Below are positions 15,019 through 25,955 of a DNA stretch of 64,000 nt, piece by piece. The DNA is from Neorhizobium galegae bv. officinalis (GTDB taxonomy: Bacteria; Pseudomonadota; Alphaproteobacteria; Rhizobiales; Rhizobiaceae). The notes below the pieces were generated by a model. That model saw nothing but the letters and a program-made list of their open reading frames with translations, did not search any database and was not told the DNA's origin. The position numbers were made by a program, and so were the translations under genes. The DNA lies in assembly GCA_000985875.1 (NCBI GenBank), contig CCRI01000001.1:248001-312000 (forward strand). Reading direction: 5' to 3'. Positions within the stretch are counted from its first letter, which is position 1. Every line of letters begins with the position of its first letter.

Positions 15019-16522
15019 TGTCGCGTTCCTCCTTGTCGATCGGGAGTGTGAAACGGAACGTCGCTCCTCCGGCCGCATTGCGCGTCACCGTCATCTCGCC
15101 GCCATGCGCTTCGACGATGCGCTTGGAGATCGAGAGCCCTATCCCCATGCCGCCGGCCTTGGTGGTGACGAAGGGTTTGAAAAGCTGCCCGGAGATCTCT
15201 TCGGGAATGCCGGGGCCGGTATCCTGGACGATCACCTGGATCATGTCTTCGCCCTCCTGGAGGGTGCGGATGACCAGTTCCCGCCGCTGGCTGTCGCGCA
15301 TTGCCTCGACGGCGTTGCGCATCAGGTTGATGAGCACCTGCTGGACCTGAATGCGGTCGACGGTGACCATTTCCGGTCCTTGCGCGAACTCGAAAATCAC
15401 CCGGACACCTTTTTCGCGCGAGCCGACCAGCGCCAGGGCGCCGGCTTCTTCCACCAGGCGCCGGATGTTCTCCGGCGCCTTTTCAGTCTCGCCCTTGGTG
15501 ACGAATTCCCGCAGGTGCTTGATGATCTGGCCTGCTCTCAGCGACTGGCGCGCGGTCTCTTCCAGCGCTTCGCGCATGCGCACCGCGACGGCTTCGTCCA
15601 TGTCTCGCAGGAGGCGTGCGCAACCATGCACATAGTTGGCGATCGCCGAGAGGGGCTGGTTCAGCTCGTGGGCGAGGGTGGATGCCATTTCACCCATTTC
15701 ATTGAGGCGGGCGAGCCGTGCGAGCTCTCCCTGGATCTCCTGCAGGCGTGCGGCCGATTCCTCGCGTTCGGTCAGGTCGCGCACGAAACCGGTGAAGAAG
15801 GTTTCCCCGCCGGTATGGGTCTCGCCGACAGCGAGCTTCATCGGGAAGGTCGAACCGTCCTTGCGTCGCCCGACGACCACGCGGTCCATGCCGATGATCC
15901 GCTTTTCGCCGGTCTTCAGATACCTTTCCATATAACCGTCGTGTTCGCGGTGGTAGGGTTCCGGCATCAGCATGCGCAGGTTCTGGCCGACCACCTCTTC
16001 TTCGCTGTAGCCGAACTGGCGGATTGCTGCGGCGTTGAAGGAGACGATTGTCCCGTCCTTTGTACTGACGATGCTGGCATCGAGGACGGTGTCGAGGACG
16101 GAGCGAAGATGGGCTTCGCGGGATTCAGCCTTCGCCTGGGCTTTTCCGATCGCCTTGCGGGCGGAGTGAAGGATTTCACCCACCAGTGCGATCACCACGC
16201 CGATTGCGCTGAGCATGGCCATTTCCGAAAAGACGGCTCCCCGCGGTGTCAACTCCTTGATGACGTAGGCTGCCAGAACGGAAAGGGCCACCGCGAAAAG
16301 CGAGGCGCGCAAGCCCCCGATAAGGGCGGCAACCAGGATCGGTGGAATGAAGAACGTGAAAGGCGCCCTTTCGTCGAGGATGCCATGCAGCGAGATGCGC
16401 AGCCCGAACGCGATCAGCACGCCGAGGGTCGCAATCCCGTAAACCTCGGCGGGCGAAAACCGACGGCTCAAGAAAGACTGAATATAGTCGTCCTTTTTTT
16501 CGGCGATCGTCTTGGAAGTCAT
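15005..16522 (-). CDS. fixL: Oxygen sensor histidine kinase FixL
   Basis: Membrane-bound heme kinase of 505 aa, the same length as S. meliloti FixL. N-terminal hydrophobic segments (about 27-118) anchor it. The heme PAS domain (about 135-250) has H194 in REHDGY, the axial heme ligand, and R214 in IIGMDR, the arginine that contacts bound oxygen. The kinase core has H285 in [10 protein letters not shown] and the ATP-binding blocks [19 protein letters not shown] and [19 protein letters not shown]. Deoxy-heme should activate autophosphorylation and transfer to FixJ, whose gene overlaps its end. Confidence 0.94.
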   Translation of the reverse strand: MTSKTIAEKKDDYIQSFLSRRFSPAEVYGIATLGVLIAFGLRISLHGILDERAPFTFFIPPILVAALIGGLRASLFAVALSVLAAYVIKELTPRGAVFSEMAMLSAIGVVIALVGEILHSARKAIGKAQAKAESREAHLRSVLDTVLDASIVSTKDGTIVSFNAAAIRQFGYSEEEVVGQNLRMLMPEPYHREHDGYMERYLKTGEKRIIGMDRVVVGRRKDGSTFPMKLAVGETHTGGETFFTGFVRDLTEREESAARLQEIQGELARLARLNEMGEMASTLAHELNQPLSAIANYVHGCARLLRDMDEAVAVRMREALEETARQSLRAGQIIKHLREFVTKGETEKAPENIRRLVEEAGALALVGSREKGVRVIFEFAQGPEMVTVDRIQVQQVLINLMRNAVEAMRDSQRRELVIRTLQEGEDMIQVIVQDTGPGIPEEISGQLFKPFVTTKAGGMGIGLSISKRIVEAHGGEMTVTRNAAGGATFRFTLPIDKEERDNADG

Positions 16523-16935
16523 GATGCCTATCCGAAGCCGATCGTCTGCAGGAGGAACGCCATTCGCTTGTGCATCTGAAACCTGACAGCCTATCCTTGA
16601 ATTCGTTCTAGCATGAGCCTTGATGCGGCGTCCAACGGCGGAAGCGGTTGTAGCTTAAAAAACATATACTTTTGCGCGTTTATTTGTGCCGATGCGCGCC
16701 CGGCTGCCGGCACGAATGAAAGCGGCGGGCGCCGCTTCCGCCAATACAACGAACCGTGGGGTCAAAGGGTTCACTGCTGCGGGATCCTGGCAACCTTGAC
16801 GTAACCCGCCCAGGCCGCGACCTCTCACACCTCCCCGCGGCGACCTGATCCAACATTGTATAATTATGTTTGATTTAATCAACTGTTCTGGCTAGAAAAC
16901 GTCCTGCGCAGAAACGCGTTTTCGGGAGAGGAAGA
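16523..16935. other. Intergenic control region between fixL and ubiD
   Basis: 413 bases between divergent genes. It holds a hairpin AAGCGGC/GCCGCTT (16720-16737, no U-tract), a TATAAT hexamer (16859-16864) without a clear -35, and the inverted repeat TTGAT-TTA-ATCAA (16870-16882) 54 bases before the ubiD start. The inverted repeat has FixK half-sites but a 3-base instead of 4-base spacer. A 63-codon open frame (16613-16804) has no family features and is not called. Confidence 0.5.
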
Positions 16936-18477
16936 ATGACCGCCAATACGACAACTCAATCCGCCGCCGCGCTTGATCTCGACCGTTTCCGGCTGAGGAA
17001 TTTCGTCGAGAGCCTGGGCTCCGACGAGCTTGAGATCCGCGAGGAGAAGGTCGATCTGGCCGATGTCGCGGCGATCCTGCAGAACAATCCGAAGGCCGTC
17101 TGGTTCAAGAATACGGGCCCGGAAGGCCAGCATCTGATCGGCAACGTGGTCGGCAGCCGTTCCCGTCTCGCAAAGGCTTTCGGCGTGCCGGCCGGTGACG
17201 TGGCGCTCGAGATGCGTCGCCGCCTATCGCTGAAGCCGGAACTGGTGAAACTCTCCAAGGACGAAGCGCCCGTGCAGCAGGTGGTGCTGACCGGCACTGA
17301 CGCCGACCTCCTCAAGCTGCCGGTGCACGTGCAGCACGCTCTCGACGGCGCGCCCTACATTTCCGCGACGATCGACTACACGATCGACCCGAAGGACGGC
17401 CGCTACAATTGCGGCATGCGCCGGCTGATGCTGCGCGGCCCGCAGGAAGCGGGCGTCGACCTGATCGCGCCGAGCGACCTGCGCATCATGTACATGGCCG
17501 CTTCCGGGCGCGGCGAGCGGCTGAACGTCGCCTATGTGGTCGGCTGCCATCCGATCGACATGGTTTCCGCCACCATGAAGGAGCCGGTCGACGAACTGGA
17601 GCTGATCTCTTCGCTCCGTGCTGCGCCGCTGCCGGTCGTCAAGTGCGTGACCAACGACATCATGGTCCCGGCCGATGCGGAAATGGTCATCGAAGGTTAT
17701 TTCGACGAGCGCGGTTACGTGGAGAAGGAAGGACCTTACGGCGAGTATCTCGGCTATTACGGCGTCGTGAAGACCAATCCGGTCTTCCATGTCACCGCCA
17801 TCACCCATCGCAAGGATGCGCTCTTCCAGACCGCCACCATCAGCGGCAATCGCATGGACTTCACCGACACGTCCAACCTCGAGGCGTTGCGCATGGAGAT
17901 GAACGTCTGGAAGACGCTCGGCGACGTCGTGCGCCAGCCGGTCGCCGTCTATGCGCCGGTCGCCGCCGGCGGTTCGATGAGCATGCGCTTCTCCATCCGC
18001 CAGACCTATCCGGGCGAGGCACGTTCGGCACTCTATGCGGTTCTCGGCGCCGTCGGCGTCAAGAACGTTTTCGTCGTCGATCCGGATATCGACATCTTCG
18101 ACGACAGCCAGATGGAATGGGCGTTCGGTACCCGGTTCCAGGCCGACCGGGATCTGGTGATCGCGACCGGTGTGCGGCTGTCGCCGCTCGATCCGTCGCT
18201 GCACGGCTCCCGCACCGGCGCCAAGGCCGGCTACGACCTGACCTGGCCGATGCAGCATGCCCAGAACTGGGAACTCGTCACGCCGCAGGCGCCGACCTAT
18301 CCGGGCAAACGTTTTCCGTCGCTCGAAGCGGCGTTGAAGGACGGCGCCAAACATTTCGAGGAATTGATGGCCGCCGTCGGCAGCCGCGACGGCCGCGAGG
18401 TCGTCCGCGAACTCGACACCTTCCGTGCCAAGGGTCTGGAGCGCGACGAACGCGGCCGTTATTATCTTCCGAAGTAA
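16936..18477 (+). CDS. UbiD family (prenyl-FMN dependent) decarboxylase
   Basis: Cytoplasmic reversible decarboxylase of 513 aa. The catalytic set of the UbiD fold is visible: R163 in GMRRLML, and E265 and E270 in EKEGPYGEYLGYYG, spaced as the two glutamates in characterised members. The metal/prFMN region around NVAYVVGCHP and the late DLTWPMQHAQNW are also present. The prFMN cofactor must come from a UbiX not seen here. The substrate could be an aromatic or alpha,beta-unsaturated acid. True UbiD for ubiquinone is a little shorter, and there are no ubiquinone genes around, so a catabolic role is at least as likely. It is monocistronic with a clear terminator. Confidence 0.88.
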   Translation: MTANTTTQSAAALDLDRFRLRNFVESLGSDELEIREEKVDLADVAAILQNNPKAVWFKNTGPEGQHLIGNVVGSRSRLAKAFGVPAGDVALEMRRRLSLKPELVKLSKDEAPVQQVVLTGTDADLLKLPVHVQHALDGAPYISATIDYTIDPKDGRYNCGMRRLMLRGPQEAGVDLIAPSDLRIMYMAASGRGERLNVAYVVGCHPIDMVSATMKEPVDELELISSLRAAPLPVVKCVTNDIMVPADAEMVIEGYFDERGYVEKEGPYGEYLGYYGVVKTNPVFHVTAITHRKDALFQTATISGNRMDFTDTSNLEALRMEMNVWKTLGDVVRQPVAVYAPVAAGGSMSMRFSIRQTYPGEARSALYAVLGAVGVKNVFVVDPDIDIFDDSQMEWAFGTRFQADRDLVIATGVRLSPLDPSLHGSRTGAKAGYDLTWPMQHAQNWELVTPQAPTYPGKRFPSLEAALKDGAKHFEELMAAVGSRDGREVVRELDTFRAKGLERDERGRYYLPK

Positions 18478-18526
18478 AAACCTGCCCTATCTCGGCACGT
18501 TGTGCCCTTTCGATACAACCTTCCGG

Positions 18527-18557
18527 ATAGCGATCCGGGAGGTTTTTCATTTTGAAT
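18527..18557 (+). terminator. Rho-independent terminator after ubiD
   Basis: AACCTTCCGGAT (18527-18538) pairs with ATCCGGGAGGTT (18543-18554) in a 12-bp stem with one G-U pair and an AGCG loop, followed by TTT. The run TTTTT at 18553-18557 makes it a good intrinsic terminator. Confidence 0.85.
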
Positions 18558-18695
18558 CGAGAAAAACCCGTTCGGGCCTGCATAACGAATGCGGCCCCTT
18601 CCAAATACCATTCATTTCTTGGGGTCGCGTCGTTATGCTTTTTCTAATTGATGGATTTCTATGGTGTGTTTCCGCCGCCGGTTCCTGGAGCAGAG

Positions 18696-20879
18696 ATGTC
18701 TTACGCCGATAGCATCGATATTGCAGAGCGCAGACGGCTTGACGCGTTGCAGGGTTACCGCATTGCCGGCTCCGGGCCTGAAAACCGTTTCGACCGCATC
18801 TGCCGTTTTGCCTCCGAGCTCTTCTCCACGCGCATGGCCTTCGTGACGCTGATCGAAGAGGATCGGCAATGGTTCAAAGCCTGTTCGGGTCTCGCTATCG
18901 AGGAGACCCACCGATCCGAATCCTTTTGTGATCACACGATCCGCACGGACGATGTTCTCGTCGTCTCCGATGCGCGGATGGATGCGCGGTTCTCCGGCCT
19001 GCCGATAGTCACCGGCGAACCCTTCATCCGGTTTTATGCCGGTGCGCCGCTGATCTCACCGGACGGTTTTCGGCTGGGAGCGCTGTGCATCGCCGACACG
19101 CAGGTGCGCGAAAGCTTTTCCGAGCGCGAAAGGCGAACGCTCGCCGGCCTTGCCGCCATGGTCATGGAGCACATGGAATTGCGTCGCGAGGGCATACCGC
19201 AGGCGACGGCTGCCAACTTTGCGGATGCCACCGAGCTTTCGATGATTACCGTCGATCCCACCGGCCGGGTCGAGTTCGTCAACCGGGCGGCGCTCGACAT
19301 GTTCGGTTTCAGCCGCGAGGAAATGGTCGGCGGCTCGCTCGATCTGATCGTGCCGGAACGCTTCCGCGCCGCACACAACGCCGGCCTCGCGCGCGTGGCC
19401 GCGGGCGGCAGCTCCATGCTCAAGGGCAAGACCGTCGAGATTTCGGCATGCCGCAAGGATGGCACGGAGTTTCCGATCGAAATGGCGCTTTCGATCTGGC
19501 ACGATCCGCGCGGCGTCGGCGTCGGCGCCATCATCAAGGACATATCCGAACGGCGCGACCGCGACGTCCGGCTCCTGAGGCTCGCAAGCCAGGATACGCT
19601 CACCGGCTTGTGCAACCGGCACCGTTTCGAGGACCTTCTGCGCGAGGAACTGGCACGCAACCGGCCGCTCGCCGTGCTGCTCTTCGACCTCGACGGCTTC
19701 AAGGACGTCAACGATCGCCTGGGGCACGGCGTCGGCGATTCCCTGCTGCAGGCGATCGGCGTAAGATTGCCGGCGGTGCTCGACCGTAACGTCACGGTCT
19801 CCCGGTTCGGCGGCGACGAATTCGCCATTCTCATTCCTGGAACCGGGGATCCCCTCGTCGCCCAGAAAACCGCAAATGCGGTTATCGAGGCTTTCAAGAT
19901 CCCGTTCGAGGTCGCCGGGCACACGTTCCGCATCGGGGCGAGCGTCGGCTTTTCGCTCGCGCCGAACCATGGTTCCGATTCCGAGGAACTCATCGCCGGT
20001 GCCGACTTCGCGCTCTACCGGGCCAAGCAGGCCGGCGGCCGCGTCGTGCGCATGTTCGAACAGTCGATGCGCAGCGAGACCCTGGCAAAGCGAATGCTGC
20101 GGGACGAGTTGCTGCGGGCGCTGAACAGGCAGGAGTTGGTGCTGCATTACCAGCCGCAGGTGATGCTCGACACCGGCGAGGTATTTGGCGTCGAGGCGCT
20201 GATCCGCTGGCAGCATCCCGAGCGCGGTCTCCTGTCGCCGGCCGCCTTTCTCCCGGCTCTGGAGCAGAGTTCGATCGCGCTCGACGTCGGCTTCTGGGTG
20301 CTGGACGAGGCGGGCCGGCAGATGGCCGCCTGGGATGCAGCCGGTTATCCGCCGATCAAGATGGGCATCAACCTGTTTCCGGCGCAGGTCCGGGCCGGCG
20401 ATCTGGCCCGCAGCGTCGTCGACCTGATTGGACGCTACGCGCTCGATCCGCGTTTCCTGGAGATCGAGATTACCGAGACGGTCACGCTCAACGACGACGA
20501 CCAGTCGCTCGAATCGATCCAGGCGCTACGCGAACTCGGCGTCGGCATCGCCTTCGACGATTTCGGTACCGGCTATGCCTCGCTCGGCTCGCTGCAGCGT
20601 TATCCGCTGACGACCCTCAAGATCGACATGGGGTTCGTCCGCGACCTCCTGACCAAGCCGCGCGATGCGGCCATTACCCGGGCACTGATCATGCTCAGCA
20701 GGGAACTGGGGTTGAGGACGATTGCCGAAGGCATCGAGACCGAGGAACAGGAGGCGGCGCTCCGCCTGATGGGCTGCGAGGCGGGACAGGGCTACCGTTA
20801 CGGCAAGGCGATGCCGGCCGACGAGGTCGCCCGGCTTTTTGTCCAACCGGTGGAAAGGCAGCGGATTCGGATCAAGTAA
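18696..20879 (+). CDS. GAF-PAS-GGDEF-EAL cyclic-di-GMP enzyme
   Basis: Soluble signalling protein of 727 aa from the ATG at 18696, which has GGAG upstream (an ATG at 18651 is also in frame). Order: GAF (about 26-165), PAS (about 175-290), GGDEF (about 295-450) with intact RFGGDEF, and EAL (about 465-715). The EAL part keeps its catalytic residues: VEALIRW, EIEITETV, DDFGTGYASL, IDMGFV and AEGIETEEQ. Both cyclase and phosphodiesterase activities are therefore possible. No RxxD inhibitory site precedes GGDEF. It has no membrane segment. It is followed in the same direction by a hybrid kinase, separated by 174 bases. Confidence 0.9.
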   Translation: MSYADSIDIAERRRLDALQGYRIAGSGPENRFDRICRFASELFSTRMAFVTLIEEDRQWFKACSGLAIEETHRSESFCDHTIRTDDVLVVSDARMDARFSGLPIVTGEPFIRFYAGAPLISPDGFRLGALCIADTQVRESFSERERRTLAGLAAMVMEHMELRREGIPQATAANFADATELSMITVDPTGRVEFVNRAALDMFGFSREEMVGGSLDLIVPERFRAAHNAGLARVAAGGSSMLKGKTVEISACRKDGTEFPIEMALSIWHDPRGVGVGAIIKDISERRDRDVRLLRLASQDTLTGLCNRHRFEDLLREELARNRPLAVLLFDLDGFKDVNDRLGHGVGDSLLQAIGVRLPAVLDRNVTVSRFGGDEFAILIPGTGDPLVAQKTANAVIEAFKIPFEVAGHTFRIGASVGFSLAPNHGSDSEELIAGADFALYRAKQAGGRVVRMFEQSMRSETLAKRMLRDELLRALNRQELVLHYQPQVMLDTGEVFGVEALIRWQHPERGLLSPAAFLPALEQSSIALDVGFWVLDEAGRQMAAWDAAGYPPIKMGINLFPAQVRAGDLARSVVDLIGRYALDPRFLEIEITETVTLNDDDQSLESIQALRELGVGIAFDDFGTGYASLGSLQRYPLTTLKIDMGFVRDLLTKPRDAAITRALIMLSRELGLRTIAEGIETEEQEAALRLMGCEAGQGYRYGKAMPADEVARLFVQPVERQRIRIK

Positions 20880-21053
20880 TCGAGCCCGATCCCGCACAGG
20901 CCGGCGCCTGAACCGGGAGCAAAATCGGGCTGTTAGATGTCTTTTAGCGTATCGCGATAATCCCGTGGGAGATTTCCCGAACCCTCCTGATTTCAATTGT
21001 CAATAATTGCGGAAACCCTATAACCTGTGATGCATTGGCATCAGGGACGGCGC

Positions 21054-23981
21054 ATGTTCAGACTGACGGAGCTTTCCGAAATCGATCTGAATCAGTTGTT
21101 TAATCTCTCGCCCAATCCCTATGTCATACTCGACCGGGAATTGCGGCTTGTCGGAATGAACGACGCTTATCTGGCGGTGACGGGGCGCAGCCGTGAAGAG
21201 CTTGTCGGCCGTACCATGTTCGACGCGTTTCCAAGCGAACCGGATTCCGTCCCGGGCCGGCTGCTGCGCCAGTCCTTCGCCAAGGTCCTTTCCACCGCAC
21301 AGGTGGATCACCTGCCGCTCATCCCCTATCCGATCCCGGGTCCCGATGGAGAGCTCGAGGATCGTTACTGGAGCGCAACCCATACCCCCATCAAGGACGA
21401 GTCGGGGCGGCTGATCTTCATCCTGCAGCATACGGTGGATGTGACCGAACTTCACCTGCTGCGCAGCCGGTCTGTGGGCGACAGCGCCCTCAAGGTCCAT
21501 ACGGATCTGATGCGCCGGGCCGATGCGGTCCAGGGGCAGAATGCCGCGCTCGGCGAGGAGCGGGAATATCTGCGCATGCTGTTCGAGCAGGCGCCCGGCT
21601 TCATGGCCGTGCTGCGCGGCCCGGAGCATGTGTTCTCGATCGTCAACAGGTCGTACCGGACGATCGTCGGCCGCGAGGACCTGATCGGCAAGACGGTGCG
21701 CGAGGCTCTGCCGGATGTCGCCAGCCAGGGTGTCTACGAGCTGCTCGACGAGGTTTACCGAACCGGCACGCCCTATAGCGCCTATGGCGCGCGCGTCGTT
21801 TTCCAGTCCTCCGAAAGCGCTGAGCGGGAAGAGCGCTTTCTCGATTTCGTTTATCAGCCGATCCGCGATCACGACGGGATGGTCTCGGGAATTTTCGTGC
21901 AGGGGCAGGACGTCACGGAGCTTCGCCGTGCACAGGAGGCGGCCCGCGAAAACGAGGACCGTTTCAGGACACTCGCGCAGTCCTTGCCGACACATGTGTG
22001 GACGGCGACGCCGGACGGCAGGATGCAATGGTGCAACGACCAGATCTTCACCTATAGCGGCCTGGAGTCCTTCTATTTCGACAGGGAGCGGCGTTCCGAG
22101 ATGCTCCATCCGGACGATTCATCCCGCATTGCCGCCGCCTGGGCCGAGGCCTTGCGCACCGGAGGCCGGCTGGAGACGGAAATCCGCCTTCGCCGCCACG
22201 ACGGCGTTTATCGCTGGTTCATCAGCCGTGCGGTGCCGATCAAGAATGCCGAGGGTGAGATCACCCTCTGGGTCGCCACCAATACCGATATCGACGAGCA
22301 GAAGAAAACCGAATCGGAGCTTTCGAACCTCGCGGAAACCCTCGGCCACCGGGTCGAGGAAAGAACGATCGAGCTCGAGCGGACGCAGGAAGTGCTTCGC
22401 CAGAGCCAGAAGATGGAGGCGATCGGCAATCTCGCCGGCGGCATCGCCCACGATTTCAACAATCTCCTGCAGGTGATCACCGGCAATCTTCAGCTTCTCG
22501 GCCGGGAATTTGCTGGCAACGACGTTGCCGAAAGGCGGTTGAACAGCGCGCTTGCGGGGGCTTCTCGCGGCGCCCGGCTTGCATCGCAGCTTCTCGCATT
22601 CGGCCGCCGCCAGCCGCTTTCGCCGAAGGTGATCAATCTGAGCCGCCTGATCCGCGAGATGGATCATCTGCTGAGGCGCAGCCTCGGAGAAGCGATCGAG
22701 ATCGACACGATCGTCGGCGGCGGGCTGTGGAACACGCTGGTCGATCCGAGCAATGTCGAAAACGCGCTCCTCAACCTCGCGATCAACGCGCGCGATGCGA
22801 TGAACGGGCAGGGCAAGCTGACGATCGAACTCGGCAATGCCTATCTCGACGACGAATATGCGCGCCGTACGTTCGACATCGAGACCGGCCAATACGTGAT
22901 GCTTGCGGTCACCGATACCGGTACGGGCATGACGGCCGACATCCTGGACAAGGTCTTCGATCCCTTCTTCACCACCAAGCCGGAAGGCAAGGGGACAGGG
23001 CTCGGCCTGTCGATGGTCTACGGTTTCGTCAAGCAGTCCGGGGGGCATATCCGGATCTACAGCGAGCCGGGAAATGGCACCACGGTACGGATCTATCTTC
23101 CGCGATCGATGGAGGACGAGGATGTGGTCGCCGAAAATGCCAGTGCCGCTGCCCTCGGTGGAAACGAGACGATCCTGGTCGTCGAGGACGACGAAGCGGT
23201 GCGGGAAATCACGGTCAGCCTGCTTGCCGAACTGGGATACCGGGTACTGCGGGCCAAGGACGCCGACAGCGGGCTTGCGATCATCGAAAGCGGCGTGCCG
23301 ATCGACTGCCTGTTTACCGACGTGGTGATGCCGGGCCGGCTGAAGAGCCGGGATCTCGCCAAGAAGGCCAAGGAGCGGCTGCCGCATCTCGGCGTGCTGT
23401 TCACCTCGGGCTACACCGAAAACTCGATCGTCCATGGCGGGCGGCTCGACCCGGGCGTCAACCTGCTGAGCAAGCCCTACACGCGGGAGGCGCTCGCCCG
23501 AAAGATCCGCCAGGTGATCGATCAGAATAGGCAGGCTCCACAGCCGCGCTTGCCGGAAGGCCCTTTGGATACGGCTTCGGCCAAACCTGCCGCCGAACAA
23601 CCGTCGGCGCCGGATCTGCCGATAGCCGTCCTGCTGGTAGAGGACGAGGCGCTGATCCGCATCTCGACGGCCGATTTCCTGCAGGATGCGGGCATGACCG
23701 TGATCGAGGCCGGATCGGCTGCCGAAGCGCTTGCCGCGCCCGGCAGCGATCCGATCGACATCCTCGTTACCGACGTCCATCTGCCTGATATGAGCGGATT
23801 GCAGCTCGTCCTGAAATTGCGCGAAACGCGGCCGGATCTGCCGGTGATCTTCGCGACCGGCGACCGTAACGTCCCCGGATCGGAGGCTCTCAGCCAGACC
23901 GCGCTGATCACCAAGCCCTATGACTACGAGCTGCTGACGACGCACATACGGGCAATGGTCGTTCCGCGCAGGGACGACTGA
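21054..23981 (+). CDS. PAS-rich hybrid histidine kinase with two receiver domains
   Basis: Soluble sensor kinase of about 975 aa (an in-frame ATG 24 bases upstream is possible). Three PAS-like domains (about 10-135, 175-305 and 315-430) lead to a HisKA of the [12 protein letters not shown] type (histidine near 480) and a HATPase with [18 protein letters not shown] and [14 protein letters not shown]. Two receivers follow: one at about 715-835 ([21 protein letters not shown]) and one at about 865-970 ([26 protein letters not shown]). Both keep the aspartates and lysine. There is no DNA-binding output. HWE/HisKA_4-like kinases with tandem receivers often feed a phosphotransfer protein or compete for phosphate. 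Confidence 0.88.
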   Translation: MFRLTELSEIDLNQLFNLSPNPYVILDRELRLVGMNDAYLAVTGRSREELVGRTMFDAFPSEPDSVPGRLLRQSFAKVLSTAQVDHLPLIPYPIPGPDGELEDRYWSATHTPIKDESGRLIFILQHTVDVTELHLLRSRSVGDSALKVHTDLMRRADAVQGQNAALGEEREYLRMLFEQAPGFMAVLRGPEHVFSIVNRSYRTIVGREDLIGKTVREALPDVASQGVYELLDEVYRTGTPYSAYGARVVFQSSESAEREERFLDFVYQPIRDHDGMVSGIFVQGQDVTELRRAQEAARENEDRFRTLAQSLPTHVWTATPDGRMQWCNDQIFTYSGLESFYFDRERRSEMLHPDDSSRIAAAWAEALRTGGRLETEIRLRRHDGVYRWFISRAVPIKNAEGEITLWVATNTDIDEQKKTESELSNLAETLGHRVEERTIELERTQEVLRQSQKMEAIGNLAGGIAHDFNNLLQVITGNLQLLGREFAGNDVAERRLNSALAGASRGARLASQLLAFGRRQPLSPKVINLSRLIREMDHLLRRSLGEAIEIDTIVGGGLWNTLVDPSNVENALLNLAINARDAMNGQGKLTIELGNAYLDDEYARRTFDIETGQYVMLAVTDTGTGMTADILDKVFDPFFTTKPEGKGTGLGLSMVYGFVKQSGGHIRIYSEPGNGTTVRIYLPRSMEDEDVVAENASAAALGGNETILVVEDDEAVREITVSLLAELGYRVLRAKDADSGLAIIESGVPIDCLFTDVVMPGRLKSRDLAKKAKERLPHLGVLFTSGYTENSIVHGGRLDPGVNLLSKPYTREALARKIRQVIDQNRQAPQPRLPEGPLDTASAKPAAEQPSAPDLPIAVLLVEDEALIRISTADFLQDAGMTVIEAGSAAEALAAPGSDPIDILVTDVHLPDMSGLQLVLKLRETRPDLPVIFATGDRNVPGSEALSQTALITKPYDYELLTTHIRAMVVPRRDD

Positions 23982-23985
23982 GCGG

Positions 23986-24471
23986 CTATTCGTCTTTCAT
24001 GCCGGCGGCCACTTCGGTCTTGCGCAGCAGCCAGAGGATGATGATGCCGGCGCCGGTCGCCGTCACTGCGACGATCCACATGCCGAGGCCGACGCAGAGC
24101 CCGATCGCGCCCGACAGCCACATGCTGGCGCCGGTGGTCAGGCCCTTCACATTGCCGCGCATCTGGAAGATGACGCCGGCGGCGAGAAAAGCGATCCCGG
24201 CGGTGACGGCCTCGATGAGGCGAGTCGGGTCGATCTGTACCGTGTCGGGGCGGTTTCCGAATTCATGCATGATCTGCAGCCCGGCGAGGGTGAACACGGC
24301 GGAGGCGAGGCCGATCAGCATGTTGGTGCGCAGGCCGGCGGAATTGTTGCGGAACTGGCGTTCGAGGCCGATCAAGCCGCAGAGGATTGTCGCGCCGGCC
24401 AGCCTCGCCAGAAGCACTTCGATCGCAACGGGCGCCTCATGCGAAAACTCTTCCGCGAGAACGTTGAGCAT
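23986..24471 (-). CDS. MgtC/SapB family membrane protein
   Basis: Small inner-membrane protein of 161 aa with four or five hydrophobic segments and the MgtC signature ARLAGATILCGLIGLERQFRNNSAGLRTNMLIG (from about residue 22). MgtC-like proteins affect Mg2+-limited growth and ATP synthase activity in other bacteria. This copy lacks the C-terminal ACT-like domain of the longer MgtC forms. It converges on the hybrid kinase gene, with only 4 bases between the stops. Confidence 0.85.
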   Translation of the reverse strand: MLNVLAEEFSHEAPVAIEVLLARLAGATILCGLIGLERQFRNNSAGLRTNMLIGLASAVFTLAGLQIMHEFGNRPDTVQIDPTRLIEAVTAGIAFLAAGVIFQMRGNVKGLTTGASMWLSGAIGLCVGLGMWIVAVTATGAGIIILWLLRKTEVAAGMKDE

Positions 24472-24567
24472 GGTTCCACCATATCCCGATGTTACAAATC
24501 GGTGACACGGGAAACTGATGCAGGCATGGATGGTTCCGTCACCATGGGGTGACGTTGGCGATGTGCT

Positions 24568-25824
24568 TCAGATACGCCCTTCGGCCTCGACGATGACCTT
24601 CGTAAGGCTGCCGTTTGCAGGGAACAGCGGAATGAGGCATGCCTGCAGGGCGTGATAGATGTCGCCCTTGCCGGGGAAGAGGGTGTGGGCCGGGACGAGG
24701 TCCTCGGTCAGTTCCTCGTGCCAGCCGCCGTTTTTGTGATCTATGAAACGGTTGGCGATCGTGCCCCAGATCAGCCGGTAGCTGTCCTCGTGGAAATCGT
24801 CGGCAGGCAGATGCTCGTTGAGGAAATGCGCGGCGCCCGCCGCCTCGCACATGGGCCACCAGAGCTTGTTGGTCTTGGCGGGCCTGTCCTGCCAGTCGAG
24901 CGTGTAGAAGAAGCCGCCCTTCTGTTTGTCCCAGCCCAGTGACATGGACTGGACGAACAGGGATTTCGCCGCGTCCGGCATCCAGCCGTGTTTTTTGTCC
25001 CCCAGTGCCCAGAGTTGCAGCAACAGTCGCGACCATTCCAGCCAGTGGCCGGGCGTGGTGCCGGCGGGGCGGAACATCTCGTCCGGGTGGTAATAGTCCT
25101 TGTCGATCGTCCATGCCTGATCGAAATGTTCGGCGACCCGGAAACCGACGCTGCCGGCGGAGCGGCGGATGACCAGGTCGGCGATGCTCTCCGCCTTGTC
25201 GAGATAGGCCTTCTCGCCGGTCGCCTCGAAAGCGGCCATCAGCGCTTCGGTGAGGTGCATGTTGGAATTCTGGCCGCGATAGCTGCCGCCATCGATCGGC
25301 GACCAGTCACGATTGAACTCCTCCGCGATCGCACCGTGGCGCGGTTCCCAGAACTTCGTTTCCAGGACTTCCGTGATGTCGGCCAGCATCTGGTCAGCGA
25401 GGGGATGGCCGGCGACTTTTGCCGAGGAGGCGGCGAGCAGCACGAAGGCGTGCCCGTAACCCTGCTTGGCCGAATCGGCCGCGCCGTCATCGTTGACCTG
25501 CCAGAAATAACCGCCATATTCGCTATCGCGATGGCGCTCCCAAAGGGTGCGCATCCCGTGATCGATGATGTCACCCGAGCCGGGACGGCCGAGCAGGTAG
25601 GCGATCGAGAAGCAGTGCACCATACGCGCAGAGGCATGGATGCCCCGCGTCGGATTGGTGCCGCCGATCGGCGAGCCCTGGTCGTCGAGATCGAAGAAAC
25701 CGCCCATTGGGTTCATCGCCCGGTACTGGAAAAAATTGAAGAGCTCGTCGGCCTCGTTCATGAGCCAGCGACGATGATAGGGAAGGCTCGCCCACTTGGC
25801 TTCTGTCTGACCGGTGTCGCTCAT
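24568..25824 (-). CDS. AGE (N-acylglucosamine 2-epimerase) family sugar isomerase
   Basis: Predicted (alpha/alpha)6-barrel aldose-ketose isomerase or epimerase, 418 aa from the ATG at 25824, which has GAGG upstream. Family blocks are HASARMVHCFSIAYLLG (about residues 60-76), GYGHAFVLLAA, SNMHLTEALMAAFEATG, PGHWLEWSRLLLQ and KGDIYHALQACLIPLFP. The histidines in these blocks match the catalytic set of YihS/mannose isomerase-like members. Mannose, fructose or sulfoquinovose-type sugars are possible substrates; none of the neighbours identifies one. It is divergent from metH. Confidence 0.83.
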   Translation of the reverse strand: MSDTGQTEAKWASLPYHRRWLMNEADELFNFFQYRAMNPMGGFFDLDDQGSPIGGTNPTRGIHASARMVHCFSIAYLLGRPGSGDIIDHGMRTLWERHRDSEYGGYFWQVNDDGAADSAKQGYGHAFVLLAASSAKVAGHPLADQMLADITEVLETKFWEPRHGAIAEEFNRDWSPIDGGSYRGQNSNMHLTEALMAAFEATGEKAYLDKAESIADLVIRRSAGSVGFRVAEHFDQAWTIDKDYYHPDEMFRPAGTTPGHWLEWSRLLLQLWALGDKKHGWMPDAAKSLFVQSMSLGWDKQKGGFFYTLDWQDRPAKTNKLWWPMCEAAGAAHFLNEHLPADDFHEDSYRLIWGTIANRFIDHKNGGWHEELTEDLVPAHTLFPGKGDIYHALQACLIPLFPANGSLTKVIVEAEGRI

Positions 25825-25955
25825 GAAAACCTCGGAATCGCTATGGCGGGGCATTGGGATCAGAACGCCTATAACGTCCAGCAGGTTTCGTGTCATCGAC
25901 TATTCTCCGTCCGACCTGTATCGGCTTATATCGATTGATATGATGGTTATATATT

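Noticed and set aside
16613..16804. 63-codon frame between fixL and ubiD
   Set aside because: No ribosome-binding site and no recognisable features; it covers a hairpin region.
19056..20216. Minus-strand frame of 386 codons inside the GGDEF-EAL gene
   Set aside because: Mirror frame of a high-GC gene; composition rich in R, H, D and E, with no domains. The sense strand has intact GGDEF and EAL motifs.
22119..23945. Minus-strand frame of 608 codons inside the hybrid kinase
   Set aside because: Antisense to a gene with complete kinase and receiver motifs; no domain is recognisable.
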